DNA from: Candidatus Omnitrophota bacterium
Lineage (GTDB): Bacteria; Omnitrophota; Gorgyraeia; S143-82
Direction: 5' to 3'
NCBI GenBank assembly: GCA_027065215.1
Contig: JAMOOT010000161.1
Location: forward strand, 1 to 10,295
Length of the DNA stretch: 10,295 nucleotides
Shown here: piece by piece, positions 1-5,638 of the stretch
How the letters are laid out: every line of letters begins with the position of its first letter
Position numbering within the stretch: the first letter of the stretch is position 1
The notes under the pieces: model-generated
Database searches by the model: none
Told to the model about the DNA's origin: nothing
Seen by the model: only the letters and a program-made list of their open reading frames with translations
Program-made: the position numbers and the translations under genes

Positions 1-1
1 A

Positions 2-142
2 GAGCCAGCGATAAAGCAGATAGAGGAGAGGAGGTATTGGGAGAAGTATGAGGGGGCGGGTAGAGAGATATATTTGGTAGGGATAAATATAGATAGTGAG
101 GCAAGGCAAGTTGGGGAGATGGAAGTAAAGAAGATTAAATAG
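2..142 (+). CDS. 3' end of a PD-(D/E)XK nuclease-domain protein (DUF1703 / AAA-ATPase-like family), partial
   Basis: An open frame enters from the left edge (first full codon at base 2) and ends at TAG 140-142, giving 46 residues. The readable core, KQIEERRYWEKYEGAG followed by REIYLVGINIDSEARQ, matches the C-terminal end of the PD-(D/E)XK nuclease domain found in AAA-ATPase-like DUF1703 proteins. In that family an 'IYLIGINFD' strand followed by a short charged tail closes the fold. The full proteins usually pair an N-terminal AAA-like domain with this nuclease-like domain, and their role is not established. They are often multicopy and patchily distributed, which fits an accessory origin next to a tRNA gene. 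The catalytic residues lie upstream of the window. No downstream partner is visible: the next gene is a tRNA with its own promoter. Family assignment is by recognition of the tail only. Confidence 0.75.
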   Translation, partial: EPAIKQIEERRYWEKYEGAGREIYLVGINIDSEARQVGEMEVKKIK

Positions 143-268
143 GTGGGGTGTTGGAGGTGTAGGCTTGTTTAAATGATGCCTTTGGCAGAAGGTGATACAA
201 GTAAGAATAAATAAGAGAGGCAATGGAACGATGTCTGTTCCTATTCTCAAGTCTTAACTAACTCTCTC

Positions 269-296
269 TTGATATTTGCTAAGGAGGTAGTATAAT
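269..296 (+). promoter_or_regulatory. sigma-70-type promoter of the tRNA-Gly gene
   Basis: TTGATA (269-274; consensus TTGACA) and a perfect TATAAT (291-296) are separated by 16 bp. Transcription would start around 302-304, leaving a 5' leader of under 10 nt before the tRNA at 311, as expected for a tRNA promoter. The spacer contains AAGGAGG (281-287), which is not followed by a start codon and is taken as chance. The rest of 143-268 shows no gene. It holds only a weak inverted repeat, GGAAC 225-229 with GTTCC 237-241, without a T tract. Confidence 0.8.
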
Positions 297-310
297 TTTT
301 ACAATTAAAT

Positions 311-383
311 GCGGGCGTAATTCAGTTGGTAGAATGCGAGCTTCCCAAGCTCGACGTCGCGGGTTCGAGTCCCGTCGCCCGCT
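311..383 (+). tRNA. tRNA-Gly (anticodon CCC)
   Basis: A complete 73-nt cloverleaf can be drawn. The acceptor stem GCGGGCG (311-317) pairs with CGCCCGC (376-382), with discriminator T383. The D-stem ATTC (320-323) pairs with GAAT (332-335) around an AGTTGGTA loop. The anticodon stem CGAGC (337-341) pairs with GCTCG (349-353) around loop TTCCCAA, placing anticodon CCC at 344-346. The T-arm is GCGGG (359-363) with loop TTCGAGT (364-370) and CCCGT (371-375). The 3' CCA is not encoded, so it must be added by CCA-adding enzyme. CCC reads GGG glycine codons. The last 23 bases are repeated 227 bp downstream. Confidence 0.95.
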
Positions 384-495
384 GGATGTGAAAATGATTT
401 GATAATTTGCTTATGAGAGATAGGTTGGTCTTTGAGTAGTGTTTTAGCAGGGAGTCGAACCCGAGGGGGTTGTTAAGGGGGAGGAATCCCCCTTA
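361..495 (+). repeat. direct repeat copy 1: tRNA-Gly 3' end plus downstream flank
   Basis: This 135-bp segment starts inside the T-arm of the tRNA and runs past its 3' end. It recurs at 587-722 with four substitutions (424, 446, 454 and 478 of this copy) and one inserted base in the T-loop of the second copy. It includes, on the minus strand, a second T-arm-like box (GTTCGACTC, reverse complement of 452-460). It ends in a perfect 9-bp inverted repeat, TTAAGGGGG 473-481 with CCCCCTTAA 488-496, loop AGGAAT. The identity extends far beyond the tRNA, so a tandem segmental duplication is a better reading than a simple attachment-site duplication. It is also possible that this is a dispersed repeat family. 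Confidence 0.9.
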
Positions 496-605
496 ATATA
501 GAGCCGACAGGAAGTCGGCGGGGGTGACAGCGAGCGGAGCGAGCGCAAGAGGGGGCGTGAGCCCCCTATTGGGAGCAGGATGCGACGGGTTCGCAGTCCC
601 GTCGC
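496..605. repeat. palindrome cluster between the repeat copies (possible structured RNA or REP-like element)
   Basis: Three strong hairpins follow one another. GCCGAC 503-508 pairs with GTCGGC 514-519 (loop AGGAA). AGGGGGC 550-556 pairs with GCCCCCT 561-567 around GTGA, a GNRA-type tetraloop. GCGACGGG 582-589 pairs with CCCGTCGC 598-605, an 8-bp stem that is the altered T-arm of the second repeat copy. Between the first two, the hexamer GCGAGC occurs twice (530-535 and 539-544). Local GC is much higher than in the surrounding genes. None of the hairpins is followed by a T tract on either strand in a way that would make a classical intrinsic terminator. The shape is that of a composite REP-like intergenic element; an expressed structured RNA is an alternative. 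Confidence 0.6.
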
Positions 606-722
606 CCGCTGGATGTGAAAATGATTTGATAATTTGCTTATGAGAGATAGATTGGTCTTTGAGTAGTGTTTTGGCAGGGAATCGAACCCGAGGGGGTTGT
701 TAAGAGGGAGGAATCCCCCTTA
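587..722 (+). repeat. direct repeat copy 2: tRNA-Gly tail pseudo-copy plus flank
   Basis: This is the second copy of the 361-495 segment, at a constant offset of 227 bp after the T-loop insertion. The tRNA part is a non-functional fragment: it has the 3' half of the acceptor stem and a T-arm, but no D or anticodon arm. The T-loop carries an extra base (TTCGCAGT), and the stem is lengthened to 8 bp by the preceding bases. The distal hairpin is weakened by one A-C mismatch (705 with 718). The inverted T-arm-like box is kept at 679-687 (GTTCGATTC on the minus strand). Similarity stops at 722, after which AT-rich sequence leads to the next gene. Confidence 0.88.
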
Positions 723-862
723 GTTTGTTCATTTTGCTATTATAGAGTGATAAACAAGAATTATTTTTTGTCTAAGGATTTATTGAATGTCGATTTTATT
801 GACTTCATTGAGTGTTTTGAGGTATGGGATATATCTTTTGAAAGTAGATATAGAAGTAGATA

Positions 863-1564
863 ATGGTAATGTCTTTTAGGTGTTTTTTTTTCTTAGGGTT
901 GCTCTTATTGATTCTTAATTCTGGATGTGCTCCAAAACACGTATCCACTCTATCTGTCTATTCGGCAGATTCGATACATCCTATCACTCATCAATCAAGG
1001 CAGAATTTGCCTTATCATATCGTTTCTAAAGGAGAGACTCTTTGGCGAATTTGCAAGAATTATGGGGTCAGTATGTCTGATGTAGTGAAGTTGAACAATA
1101 TATCAGATCCTTCTGATATAGAAGCAGGCCAGAGGATCTATTTACCAATTAATGCCAGTGATAACCCTTCTACATTAAGAGTTTCTGGGCGTTATTCAGG
1201 ACCGACTGAAAAGACGTTTTCTTGGCCAATAAAAGGAGATGTGGTTTTGTTCTATGGACAGTGCAGGAATGGTTGGGTAAATAAAGGAATAGAGATACGG
1301 GGTAAAGATTCAAATGTGGTATCTCCTAAGACTGGGAAGGTTGTGTTTATTAGTAATGACTTAAGGGGTTATGGGCTTACGATAATGATAGACCACGGAG
1401 ATGGTTTTATATCTGTTATTGCAGGGATGGGAGAGAAGAATGTGAAATTGGGCGATATAGTAAAGAAGGGTGAAGTTGTAATGACGGTGAAACCTCATAG
1501 TATTATACATTACGAACTCAGGAAAAATGCTCAGTCGGTTAATCCTCTGCGCTATTTAAAATAG
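863..1564 (+). CDS. nlpD: NlpD/EnvC-type lipoprotein: LysM plus degenerate LytM (M23) domain, probable amidase activator
   Basis: This 233-residue protein has an N-terminal hydrophobic segment (residues 7-20) ending in L-N-S-G-C22. That is an imperfect lipobox, so C22 is the likely lipidated residue and the protein would be membrane-anchored outside the cytoplasm. A LysM peptidoglycan-binding domain spans about 51-95 (YHIVSKGETLWRI to IEAGQRIYLP). A LytM/M23 fold spans about 118-233, with NlpD-like signatures NKGIEI, LRGYG and VNPLRYL. The metal and catalytic positions are mostly lost: HxxxD is N140-K-G-I-E144, the central YaH is I-A-G188, and HxH is I214-I-H216. It should therefore lack hydrolase activity and, as known for E. 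coli NlpD and EnvC, activate a cell-wall amidase during division. ATG 863 is used. ATG 869 (codon 3) is equally possible, and only a weak AGAAG (852-856) precedes either. It is the first gene of the apparent operon. Confidence 0.82.
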   Translation: MVMSFRCFFFLGLLLLILNSGCAPKHVSTLSVYSADSIHPITHQSRQNLPYHIVSKGETLWRICKNYGVSMSDVVKLNNISDPSDIEAGQRIYLPINASDNPSTLRVSGRYSGPTEKTFSWPIKGDVVLFYGQCRNGWVNKGIEIRGKDSNVVSPKTGKVVFISNDLRGYGLTIMIDHGDGFISVIAGMGEKNVKLGDIVKKGEVVMTVKPHSIIHYELRKNAQSVNPLRYLK

Positions 1565-1576
1565 TTGTCTTAAACA

Positions 1577-3142
1577 ATGAAGACGGATATTCGATTGATA
1601 TATAAACGAGAATATGAACGTATAGTTCACTGGGTTAACAGCCACAGTAAAGGATATAGGCAGAATTTGGCTATCTTAGGTCGGCCTTTTATCGGGAAGA
1701 CCTTTATAATTTCCCGAATATTGGATAATCTACCTGAAAGTGTGGTTTCGGTCTTAATAGATGCAAAGGAAATAGATAAGACATATCTAATACGTTCATT
1801 TTCTAATTCCCTTTTGGCCTCTTATCTAAGAGGAAGATGCGATTCCTCGGATCTGGAGGAAAAACTAAGACAAGTTGAGTCAATCTTACCAAATACTGTA
1901 AATCGCATTCGCTCACGTATTAATCAACATGCCGATTTTGAAATGATTTTTGATCTCCTATGGGCGTTTATAAAAGAGTCAGGGAAACAAGCCTTATTGG
2001 TTATTGAACATTTTGAACAACTTGAATCTTTATGGGGGAAGGAAGTCTTTTCTTTATTGGCAAAAAAGATAATGGAAATGAAGAATGTGATGTTTATAAT
2101 TACCAGTTCTTCGATTTCTCGTGCTAAAGCAATATTACAACATGAACTATCTCTTTTGTTTGGCAATTTTGAGGAGATTGTCTTAGATGCTCCATCTCCG
2201 ATAAGTTGCCGAGACTATATGGGGCGGGTATTGCCAACTTTGTCTTCTCAAGCGCAAAAATTTATTTACCGTTTTACAGGTGGAAGTCCTTTCTATATGG
2301 ATATACTTTGTCGCAAAATTAGAAATTTACTTCCGGAACTACAGAGCGAGTGGTCTGTTATTAAGGAAGTAATCTATGAAGAAATCTTCTCTGATTATGG
2401 TTTAATAAATCAACATTTTATTCGATGGATCTCCTCTCTTACAGATGGTCCAAGAGGCCCGCAGGTGCCTACTTTTTTGCTTGCCTCTACACAAGAACCT
2501 AAATTGGATTCTTTAGCACAGCGGTTTGGTTGGCATAGAAATCTACTTGAACATAAGATTGATGTCCTTAGAGAAAAGGGATTGGTCTATGTTGACCATG
2601 ACAACCTATTTTTTGAGGACTATTTGTTTAAGTTTTGGATTAGAAACGTATATCGCTTGCGTATTGAAAATTCAGGGGTTGGGGAACAATATTTCCGCCG
2701 AGTAGCGATGGATTTGATAGAAAACGAGATTAAGGAATTTTTGGAACAGGACTCTATTTCGCATGAGGAAAGGATCAAATTGCTGTTTAATCGATTTCGA
2801 AGTGAGTTCATAATTATGCCAGATAGAAAAAAACGCAGGTTTTATAGGTTTGTCGATATTGAAAAAATTGATTCGTATGATTGGATGTATATGGCTATCA
2901 GCGAAGAAGGTTATAAATGGCTATATGCCTATAGAATCGCTTGGACTGAGTCGGATGCATTTGAATTTAAGTCCGTTGTGGACAATCTTAGGAATATGGT
3001 TCAACGGAAGATAATGATTTCATTGGAACGTTTTTCCTCTCCTGTAAAGGTGATTGCAAAGGAAGGAAATATATGGACATGGAATCAAAAGTTATTGAAT
3101 TATCTTTTATCATTACACGGTATAGGGGAGATATTATGGTGA
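1577..3142 (+). CDS. P-loop ATPase with C-terminal winged-helix-like region, function unknown
   Basis: This 521-residue protein has no signal peptide or membrane segment. A Walker A motif, GRPFIGKT, lies at 35-42. A Walker B-like strand, ALLVIEHFEQL, is at 139-149, with E144 in the acidic position followed by HFE. A sensor-like strand, VMFIITSSS, lies at 171-179. The motif FTGGSPFYMDIL at 233-244 resembles the 'GG-P' helix of STAND and archaeal-type ATPases (ATPase_2/PF01637-like). A winged-helix-like stretch follows at about 296-345 (QRFGWHRNLLEHKIDVLREKGLV in two turns, then FFEDYLFKFW). The last 150 residues are not recognised. STAND ATPases of this build are usually molecular switches or DNA/protein-binding regulators, but nothing here fixes the partner. 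It starts 12 bp after the NlpD-like gene, without a clear ribosome-binding site, suggesting translational coupling. Its stop overlaps the next gene's start by 7 bp. The function is unknown; the ATPase class is reasonably secure. Confidence 0.75.
   Translation: MKTDIRLIYKREYERIVHWVNSHSKGYRQNLAILGRPFIGKTFIISRILDNLPESVVSVLIDAKEIDKTYLIRSFSNSLLASYLRGRCDSSDLEEKLRQVESILPNTVNRIRSRINQHADFEMIFDLLWAFIKESGKQALLVIEHFEQLESLWGKEVFSLLAKKIMEMKNVMFIITSSSISRAKAILQHELSLLFGNFEEIVLDAPSPISCRDYMGRVLPTLSSQAQKFIYRFTGGSPFYMDILCRKIRNLLPELQSEWSVIKEVIYEEIFSDYGLINQHFIRWISSLTDGPRGPQVPTFLLASTQEPKLDSLAQRFGWHRNLLEHKIDVLREKGLVYVDHDNLFFEDYLFKFWIRNVYRLRIENSGVGEQYFRRVAMDLIENEIKEFLEQDSISHEERIKLLFNRFRSEFIIMPDRKKRRFYRFVDIEKIDSYDWMYMAISEEGYKWLYAYRIAWTESDAFEFKSVVDNLRNMVQRKIMISLERFSSPVKVIAKEGNIWTWNQKLLNYLLSLHGIGEILW
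3124..3130 (+). promoter_or_regulatory. ribosome-binding site fixing the phosphoesterase start at 3136
   Basis: AGGGGAG lies 5 nt before ATG 3136. The frame is open further upstream to ATG 3073, but that start has no such site, lies inside the ATPase gene and would add 21 residues before the beta strand that normally opens this family. Confidence 0.8.
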
Positions 3143-3627
3143 AAATAGGTGTAATATCAGATACTCATTTTATTGATACTAACAAAGTGCGGTTGCCTAA
3201 GGAAGTCTTTGAGGTTTTTAATGGGGTTGATCGTATATTTCATGCTGGCGATGTTATATCCCAGGAAGTGTTAAAGCAACTCTCTAAAATAGCCCCTGTC
3301 TATGCAGTAAGAGGAAATATGGATTTGAGTGGATTCACTAAAACTTTGCCTGAAACAATAGTAGATGTGATCGAAGGAGTAAAGATCGGTCTTATCCATG
3401 GTTGGGGCCCTCCGCAAGGGATTAAGGATCGAATTAAAGGGAAATTTTCTCCTGAGGTACGAGTTATTATATTTGGACATACCCACCATCCAGAAATAGA
3501 AGAGAAGGATGGGATATTGTTCTTCAATCCTGGTTCGGCTACTGATAAAATTTACACCTTGTATAATTCTGTGGGCTTGCTTACGATTGATTCAGGAAAG
3601 GCAGAAGGGGAGATAGTAGAATTATGA
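3136..3627 (+). CDS. YfcE/MJ0936-type metallophosphoesterase
   Basis: From ATG 3136 the protein is 163 residues, the usual size for this small single-domain family. All metal-binding motifs of the calcineurin-like phosphoesterase fold are in order: D9-T-H11 in the first strand, H36-A-G-D39, G60-N61-M-D63, I87-H88-G, and G114-H115-T-H117. Such enzymes use two metals, often Mn, to hydrolyse phosphodiesters, as shown in vitro for E. coli YfcE and Methanocaldococcus MJ0936. The physiological substrate is unknown. The protein should be cytoplasmic. Its start overlaps the ATPase stop by 7 bp, and its TGA overlaps the next ATG by 4 bp (ATGA at 3624-3627), so translation is probably coupled. Fold and activity class are confident; the biological role is not. 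Confidence 0.92.
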   Translation: MVKIGVISDTHFIDTNKVRLPKEVFEVFNGVDRIFHAGDVISQEVLKQLSKIAPVYAVRGNMDLSGFTKTLPETIVDVIEGVKIGLIHGWGPPQGIKDRIKGKFSPEVRVIIFGHTHHPEIEEKDGILFFNPGSATDKIYTLYNSVGLLTIDSGKAEGEIVEL

Positions 3628-3881
3628 CAGAACTTGAACAGGCCTTATTGAGTCTTGAAGAACGATACGAGAGTAGATGTTTGCGGTGCGGAAAATGTTG
3701 CGGTAGGGATACGGATCCCTGTGTTCACTTGAAAAAAGGGGAAGATGGTCGATATTTTTGCGAAATCTATGAGAGACGCTTTGGTTGGCATAGCACGGTT
3801 TCAGGTAAGCGTTTTAGGTGTGTATCAATAAGAGAGGTGAAGCGAGATGGATATTTGCCACCAGATTGTGGATATAGATGA
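3624..3881 (+). CDS. YkgJ-family cysteine-cluster protein (CxxCxxCC)
   Basis: This small cytoplasmic protein of 85 residues carries C19-L-R-C22-G-K-C25-C26, the defining CxxCxxCC motif of the YkgJ family, which is annotated as putative zinc- or iron-chelating. Further cysteines at C33, C46, C66 and C82 follow the family pattern, in which the cysteines are spread along the chain and probably hold a metal cluster. The residues around C46 (Y-F-C-E-I-Y) and C66 (RFRCVSIREV) also look typical. No enzymatic activity is established for the family. An AAGGGGAG (3605-3612) precedes the ATG by 11 nt. The start overlaps the phosphoesterase stop, and the 3' end overlaps MazG by 35 bp, so the three genes are tightly packed. 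Whether the cluster is functionally linked to MazG or the phosphoesterase cannot be told from sequence. Confidence 0.85.
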   Translation: MTELEQALLSLEERYESRCLRCGKCCGRDTDPCVHLKKGEDGRYFCEIYERRFGWHSTVSGKRFRCVSIREVKRDGYLPPDCGYR

Positions 3882-4557
3882 TAAGGAGTTAGGAAAACTA
3901 TTTGCTTGTTTGATTGCTTTAGTTAGACTGTTGCGTTCAGATAAGGGTTGCCCTTGGGATAGGAAACAAACAGTAGATGATGTTAAAGAATTTTTATTAG
4001 AGGAGGTTTATGAACTCATTTCAGCCTTGTCTAATAAAGACTGGGAAGAAACCCAAGAAGAAATTGGAGATGTTTTATTATTGGCGGTGTTTTTAACTCA
4101 AATTGGCAAAGAAAACGAGATTTTCTCTCTACGAGGGGCACTTGAGGAGGTTATTGATAAGTTAATTAGACGGCATCCTCATGTTTTTGGAGATTTGTCC
4201 CTTTCAGATGCTAATGAAGTTATTGCCAATTGGACTAAAATTAAGGAGCAAGAAAAAAAGAAAAAAGGGAAAAAATCTGGTCCGTGGGAGTCAGTGCCAA
4301 TGCACGCACCTTCTATGTTCCAGTACTATACTTATTTGAAAGAATTAAAGAAAAGAGGGAAACAGGAGCTCGTGAGAGAGGAGGCATCTATAAAGCAAGA
4401 ACTTGTATCTATATTTTCAAAGGAGGATTTAACAGAGATAGATTTAACAAAGGCTTTGGCAAATTTAGTAGAAATCTGTTATCTTAATGGGATGGACCCA
4501 GAGATGTTGTTTCTTAGACAGATCCTTAAGATGCGTTCCCAAGAAGGAGGTGCTTAA
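3847..4557 (+). CDS. mazG: MazG nucleoside triphosphate pyrophosphohydrolase
   Basis: MazG converts NTPs and dNTPs to monophosphates plus pyrophosphate and is linked to nucleotide-pool cleaning and (p)ppGpp levels. This 236-residue protein opens its first MazG domain with the signature GCPWDRKQT (34-42). The Mg-binding EExxE(n)ExxD motif follows (E52, E53, E56, E72, D75), then RRHPHVFGD (108-116) and NWTKIKEQEK (128-137). A lysine-rich linker (about 136-143) leads to a second half (150-236) that should be the second MazG domain. That half lacks a recognisable EExxE/ExxD set; where ELGDLLF is expected the sequence reads IDLTKALANLVE. So the N-terminal domain looks active and the C-terminal one eroded, whereas in E. 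coli MazG the C-terminal domain is the catalytic one. A GAGGTGA ahead of ATG 3847 supports this start despite the 35-bp overlap with the YkgJ gene; GTG 3868 is a weaker alternative. Confidence 0.92.
   Translation: MDICHQIVDIDDKELGKLFACLIALVRLLRSDKGCPWDRKQTVDDVKEFLLEEVYELISALSNKDWEETQEEIGDVLLLAVFLTQIGKENEIFSLRGALEEVIDKLIRRHPHVFGDLSLSDANEVIANWTKIKEQEKKKKGKKSGPWESVPMHAPSMFQYYTYLKELKKRGKQELVREEASIKQELVSIFSKEDLTEIDLTKALANLVEICYLNGMDPEMLFLRQILKMRSQEGGA
4544..4550 (+). promoter_or_regulatory. ribosome-binding site fixing the fabG start at 4559
   Basis: AAGGAGG lies 8 nt before ATG 4559 and inside the last codons of mazG. The open frame extends back to ATG 4487, but the 24 extra residues (cysteine- and arginine-rich, read from the mazG coding region) are foreign to FabG and have no such site. 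Confidence 0.9.
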
Positions 4558-4558
4558 A

Positions 4559-5314
4559 ATGGGGTATGAGTTTTCAGATGATTTTAGGGGGAAGGTTGTT
4601 ATTGTGACTGGTGGAGCGCGAGGAATTGGACGGGAGATTGCATTGGCATTTGCCTCGTATGGAGCAAAGGTGGCTATATGTGATTTAAATGAAGAAGCGC
4701 TTAAAGAGTCTGCTCAGGATATTGAGAAATCGGGAGGGGAATCATTATTTGTTATCGCTAATGTTGTCGACGATAAAGATGTGCAAAGTGTGATAGATAA
4801 AGTTGTTGACAAATGGGGAAGAGTTGATATATTAGTTAACAACGCTGGCATTACAAGGGACAATCTTCTCTTAAGGATGAAAGAGGAAGATTGGGACGCA
4901 GTGCTGGCAGTGAATTTAAAAGGTATATTTTTGATGACTCGCAGCGTTGCTAAGGTGATGGTGAAACAGCGGTCAGGAAAGATAATCAATATAGCATCAG
5001 TGGTGGGAGTAATGGGTAATGTTGGGCAGGCAAATTATTCGGCTTCAAAAGGTGGTGTCATTGCCTTTACCAAGACGGTGGCAAAGGAGTTGGCAAGTCG
5101 GGGAATAAATGTAAATGCGGTTGCCCCTGGTTTTATAAAGACTAAGATGACAGAGGTTCTTTCTGAAGAAGTGAAAAAGCGGCTAATGGATAACATCCCA
5201 TTAAGGAGATTAGGAGAACCAAGGGATGTTGCAAATGCCTGTTTGTTTTTGGCCAGTTCTTTAGCCGATTATATAACTGGGCAGACAATTTTAGTCGATG
5301 GGGGAATGGTTTAA
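4559..5314 (+). CDS. fabG: 3-oxoacyl-[acyl-carrier-protein] reductase FabG
   Basis: FabG reduces 3-ketoacyl-ACP to 3-hydroxyacyl-ACP with NADPH in type II fatty acid synthesis, in the cytoplasm. From ATG 4559 it is 251 residues, within the usual 244-255. Seen motifs of classical short-chain dehydrogenases are the nucleotide-binding TGGARGIG (17-24), NNAG (94-97), N119, S147, and the Y160-x-x-x-K164 pair in YSASKGG. PG at 190-191 and the C-terminal ILVDGGM complete the fold. It begins one base after the mazG stop and ends 22 bp before acpP. The fabG-acpP-fabF order is the common fab cluster and supports FabG over other short-chain dehydrogenases. The cluster lacks the frequent upstream plsX-fabH-fabD. 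Acetoacetyl-CoA reductase (PhaB-type) activity is the main alternative, judged less likely next to acpP. Confidence 0.93.
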   Translation: MGYEFSDDFRGKVVIVTGGARGIGREIALAFASYGAKVAICDLNEEALKESAQDIEKSGGESLFVIANVVDDKDVQSVIDKVVDKWGRVDILVNNAGITRDNLLLRMKEEDWDAVLAVNLKGIFLMTRSVAKVMVKQRSGKIINIASVVGVMGNVGQANYSASKGGVIAFTKTVAKELASRGINVNAVAPGFIKTKMTEVLSEEVKKRLMDNIPLRRLGEPRDVANACLFLASSLADYITGQTILVDGGMV

Positions 5315-5336
5315 ACCTTAAAAAAGGAGGCACGGT

Positions 5337-5579
5337 ATGTCGGATGTCGCACAGAAGGTTATCAAAATAGTTGCTGAGCAGTTAGGAGTTAGAGAGGATG
5401 AGATCAAGCCGGAGTCCTCATTTGTGAATGATTTGGGGGCCGATTCTTTGGATACAGTTGAACTTGTGATGGCATTAGAGGATGAATTTGGTATGGAAAT
5501 CCCTGATGAAGATGCAGAGAAAATCTCTACGGTTGGTGATGCAATAAAGTATATTGAAGAGAAAATGGCCAATTCTTAG
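5337..5579 (+). CDS. acpP: acyl carrier protein
   Basis: This is an 80-residue acidic carrier protein of normal length. The attachment site for 4'-phosphopantetheine is S37 in [19 protein letters not shown], the canonical DSL motif at the start of helix 2. The [20 protein letters not shown] segment forms the usual helix 3 and 4 region. It shuttles growing acyl chains among the fatty acid synthesis enzymes in the cytoplasm. AAGGAGG (5324-5330) stands 6 nt before the ATG, one of the best ribosome-binding sites in the window, in keeping with the high abundance of AcpP. It lies 22 bp after fabG and 59 bp before fabF. Confidence 0.97.
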   Translation: MSDVAQKVIKIVAEQLGVREDEIKPESSFVNDLGADSLDTVELVMALEDEFGMEIPDEDAEKISTVGDAIKYIEEKMANS

Positions 5580-5590
5580 ACTGGTCTTGG

Positions 5591-5633
5591 AAGAATGGTC
5601 GCAGAATTGTAAGGAGTATACCTACCCATTCTT
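5591..5633 (+). promoter_or_regulatory. fabF leader: inverted repeat enclosing a distant Shine-Dalgarno
   Basis: The only good Shine-Dalgarno before fabF, AAGGAG (5611-5616), is 22 nt from the ATG, much too far for normal use. It lies in the 27-nt loop of a perfect 8-bp inverted repeat, AAGAATGG (5591-5598) with CCATTCTT (5626-5633). If the stem forms, its base is 5 nt from the ATG, which could bring the site near the start codon. Regulation is an inference; the repeat and the spacing are seen directly. Confidence 0.45.
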
Positions 5634-5638
5634 ATCTG

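Larger units (their letters stand above)
384..862. other. gene-free stretch between tRNA-Gly and the operon
   Basis: No credible protein gene is seen here. A GTG-initiated frame of 65 codons (666-863) takes its first third from the repeat, lacks a ribosome-binding site and resembles no known family. The content up to 722 is the duplicated tRNA tail and hairpins. From 723 to 862 the sequence is AT-rich and probably holds the operon promoter. An extended -10-like TGCTATTAT (735-743) and a TTGACT (796-801 region) are visible, but neither has a convincing partner element, so no promoter is called. Confidence 0.6.

Noticed and set aside
281..287. AAGGAGG as a ribosome-binding site before the tRNA
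   Set aside because: No start codon follows at a usable distance, and the bases lie between the -35 and -10 of the tRNA promoter.
361..610. Attachment-site pair flanking a tiny integrated element
   Set aside because: Only 227 bp separates the tRNA tails, no integrase is present, and the identity extends more than 100 bp beyond the tRNA end. A segmental duplication is simpler.
361..722. CRISPR array
   Set aside because: There are only two long repeats of about 135 bp, no short regular repeat-spacer pattern, and no cas genes.
666..863. GTG-initiated 65-codon frame ending at the NlpD-like start (TAATG overlap)
   Set aside because: The first third is translation of the duplicated repeat, there is no ribosome-binding site, and the sequence matches no family. 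The overlap with the next start is probably chance.
3073..3135. 21-codon upstream extension of the phosphoesterase frame
   Set aside because: It lies within the ATPase gene in another frame, and the good ribosome-binding site at 3124-3130 fits ATG 3136.
4284..4487. 67-codon ATG frame inside mazG
   Set aside because: It is a shadow frame of a conserved gene, and its basic, low-complexity translation matches nothing.
4487..4558. 24-codon upstream extension of FabG
   Set aside because: The residues are unlike any FabG N-terminus, and a strong AAGGAGG precedes ATG 4559.
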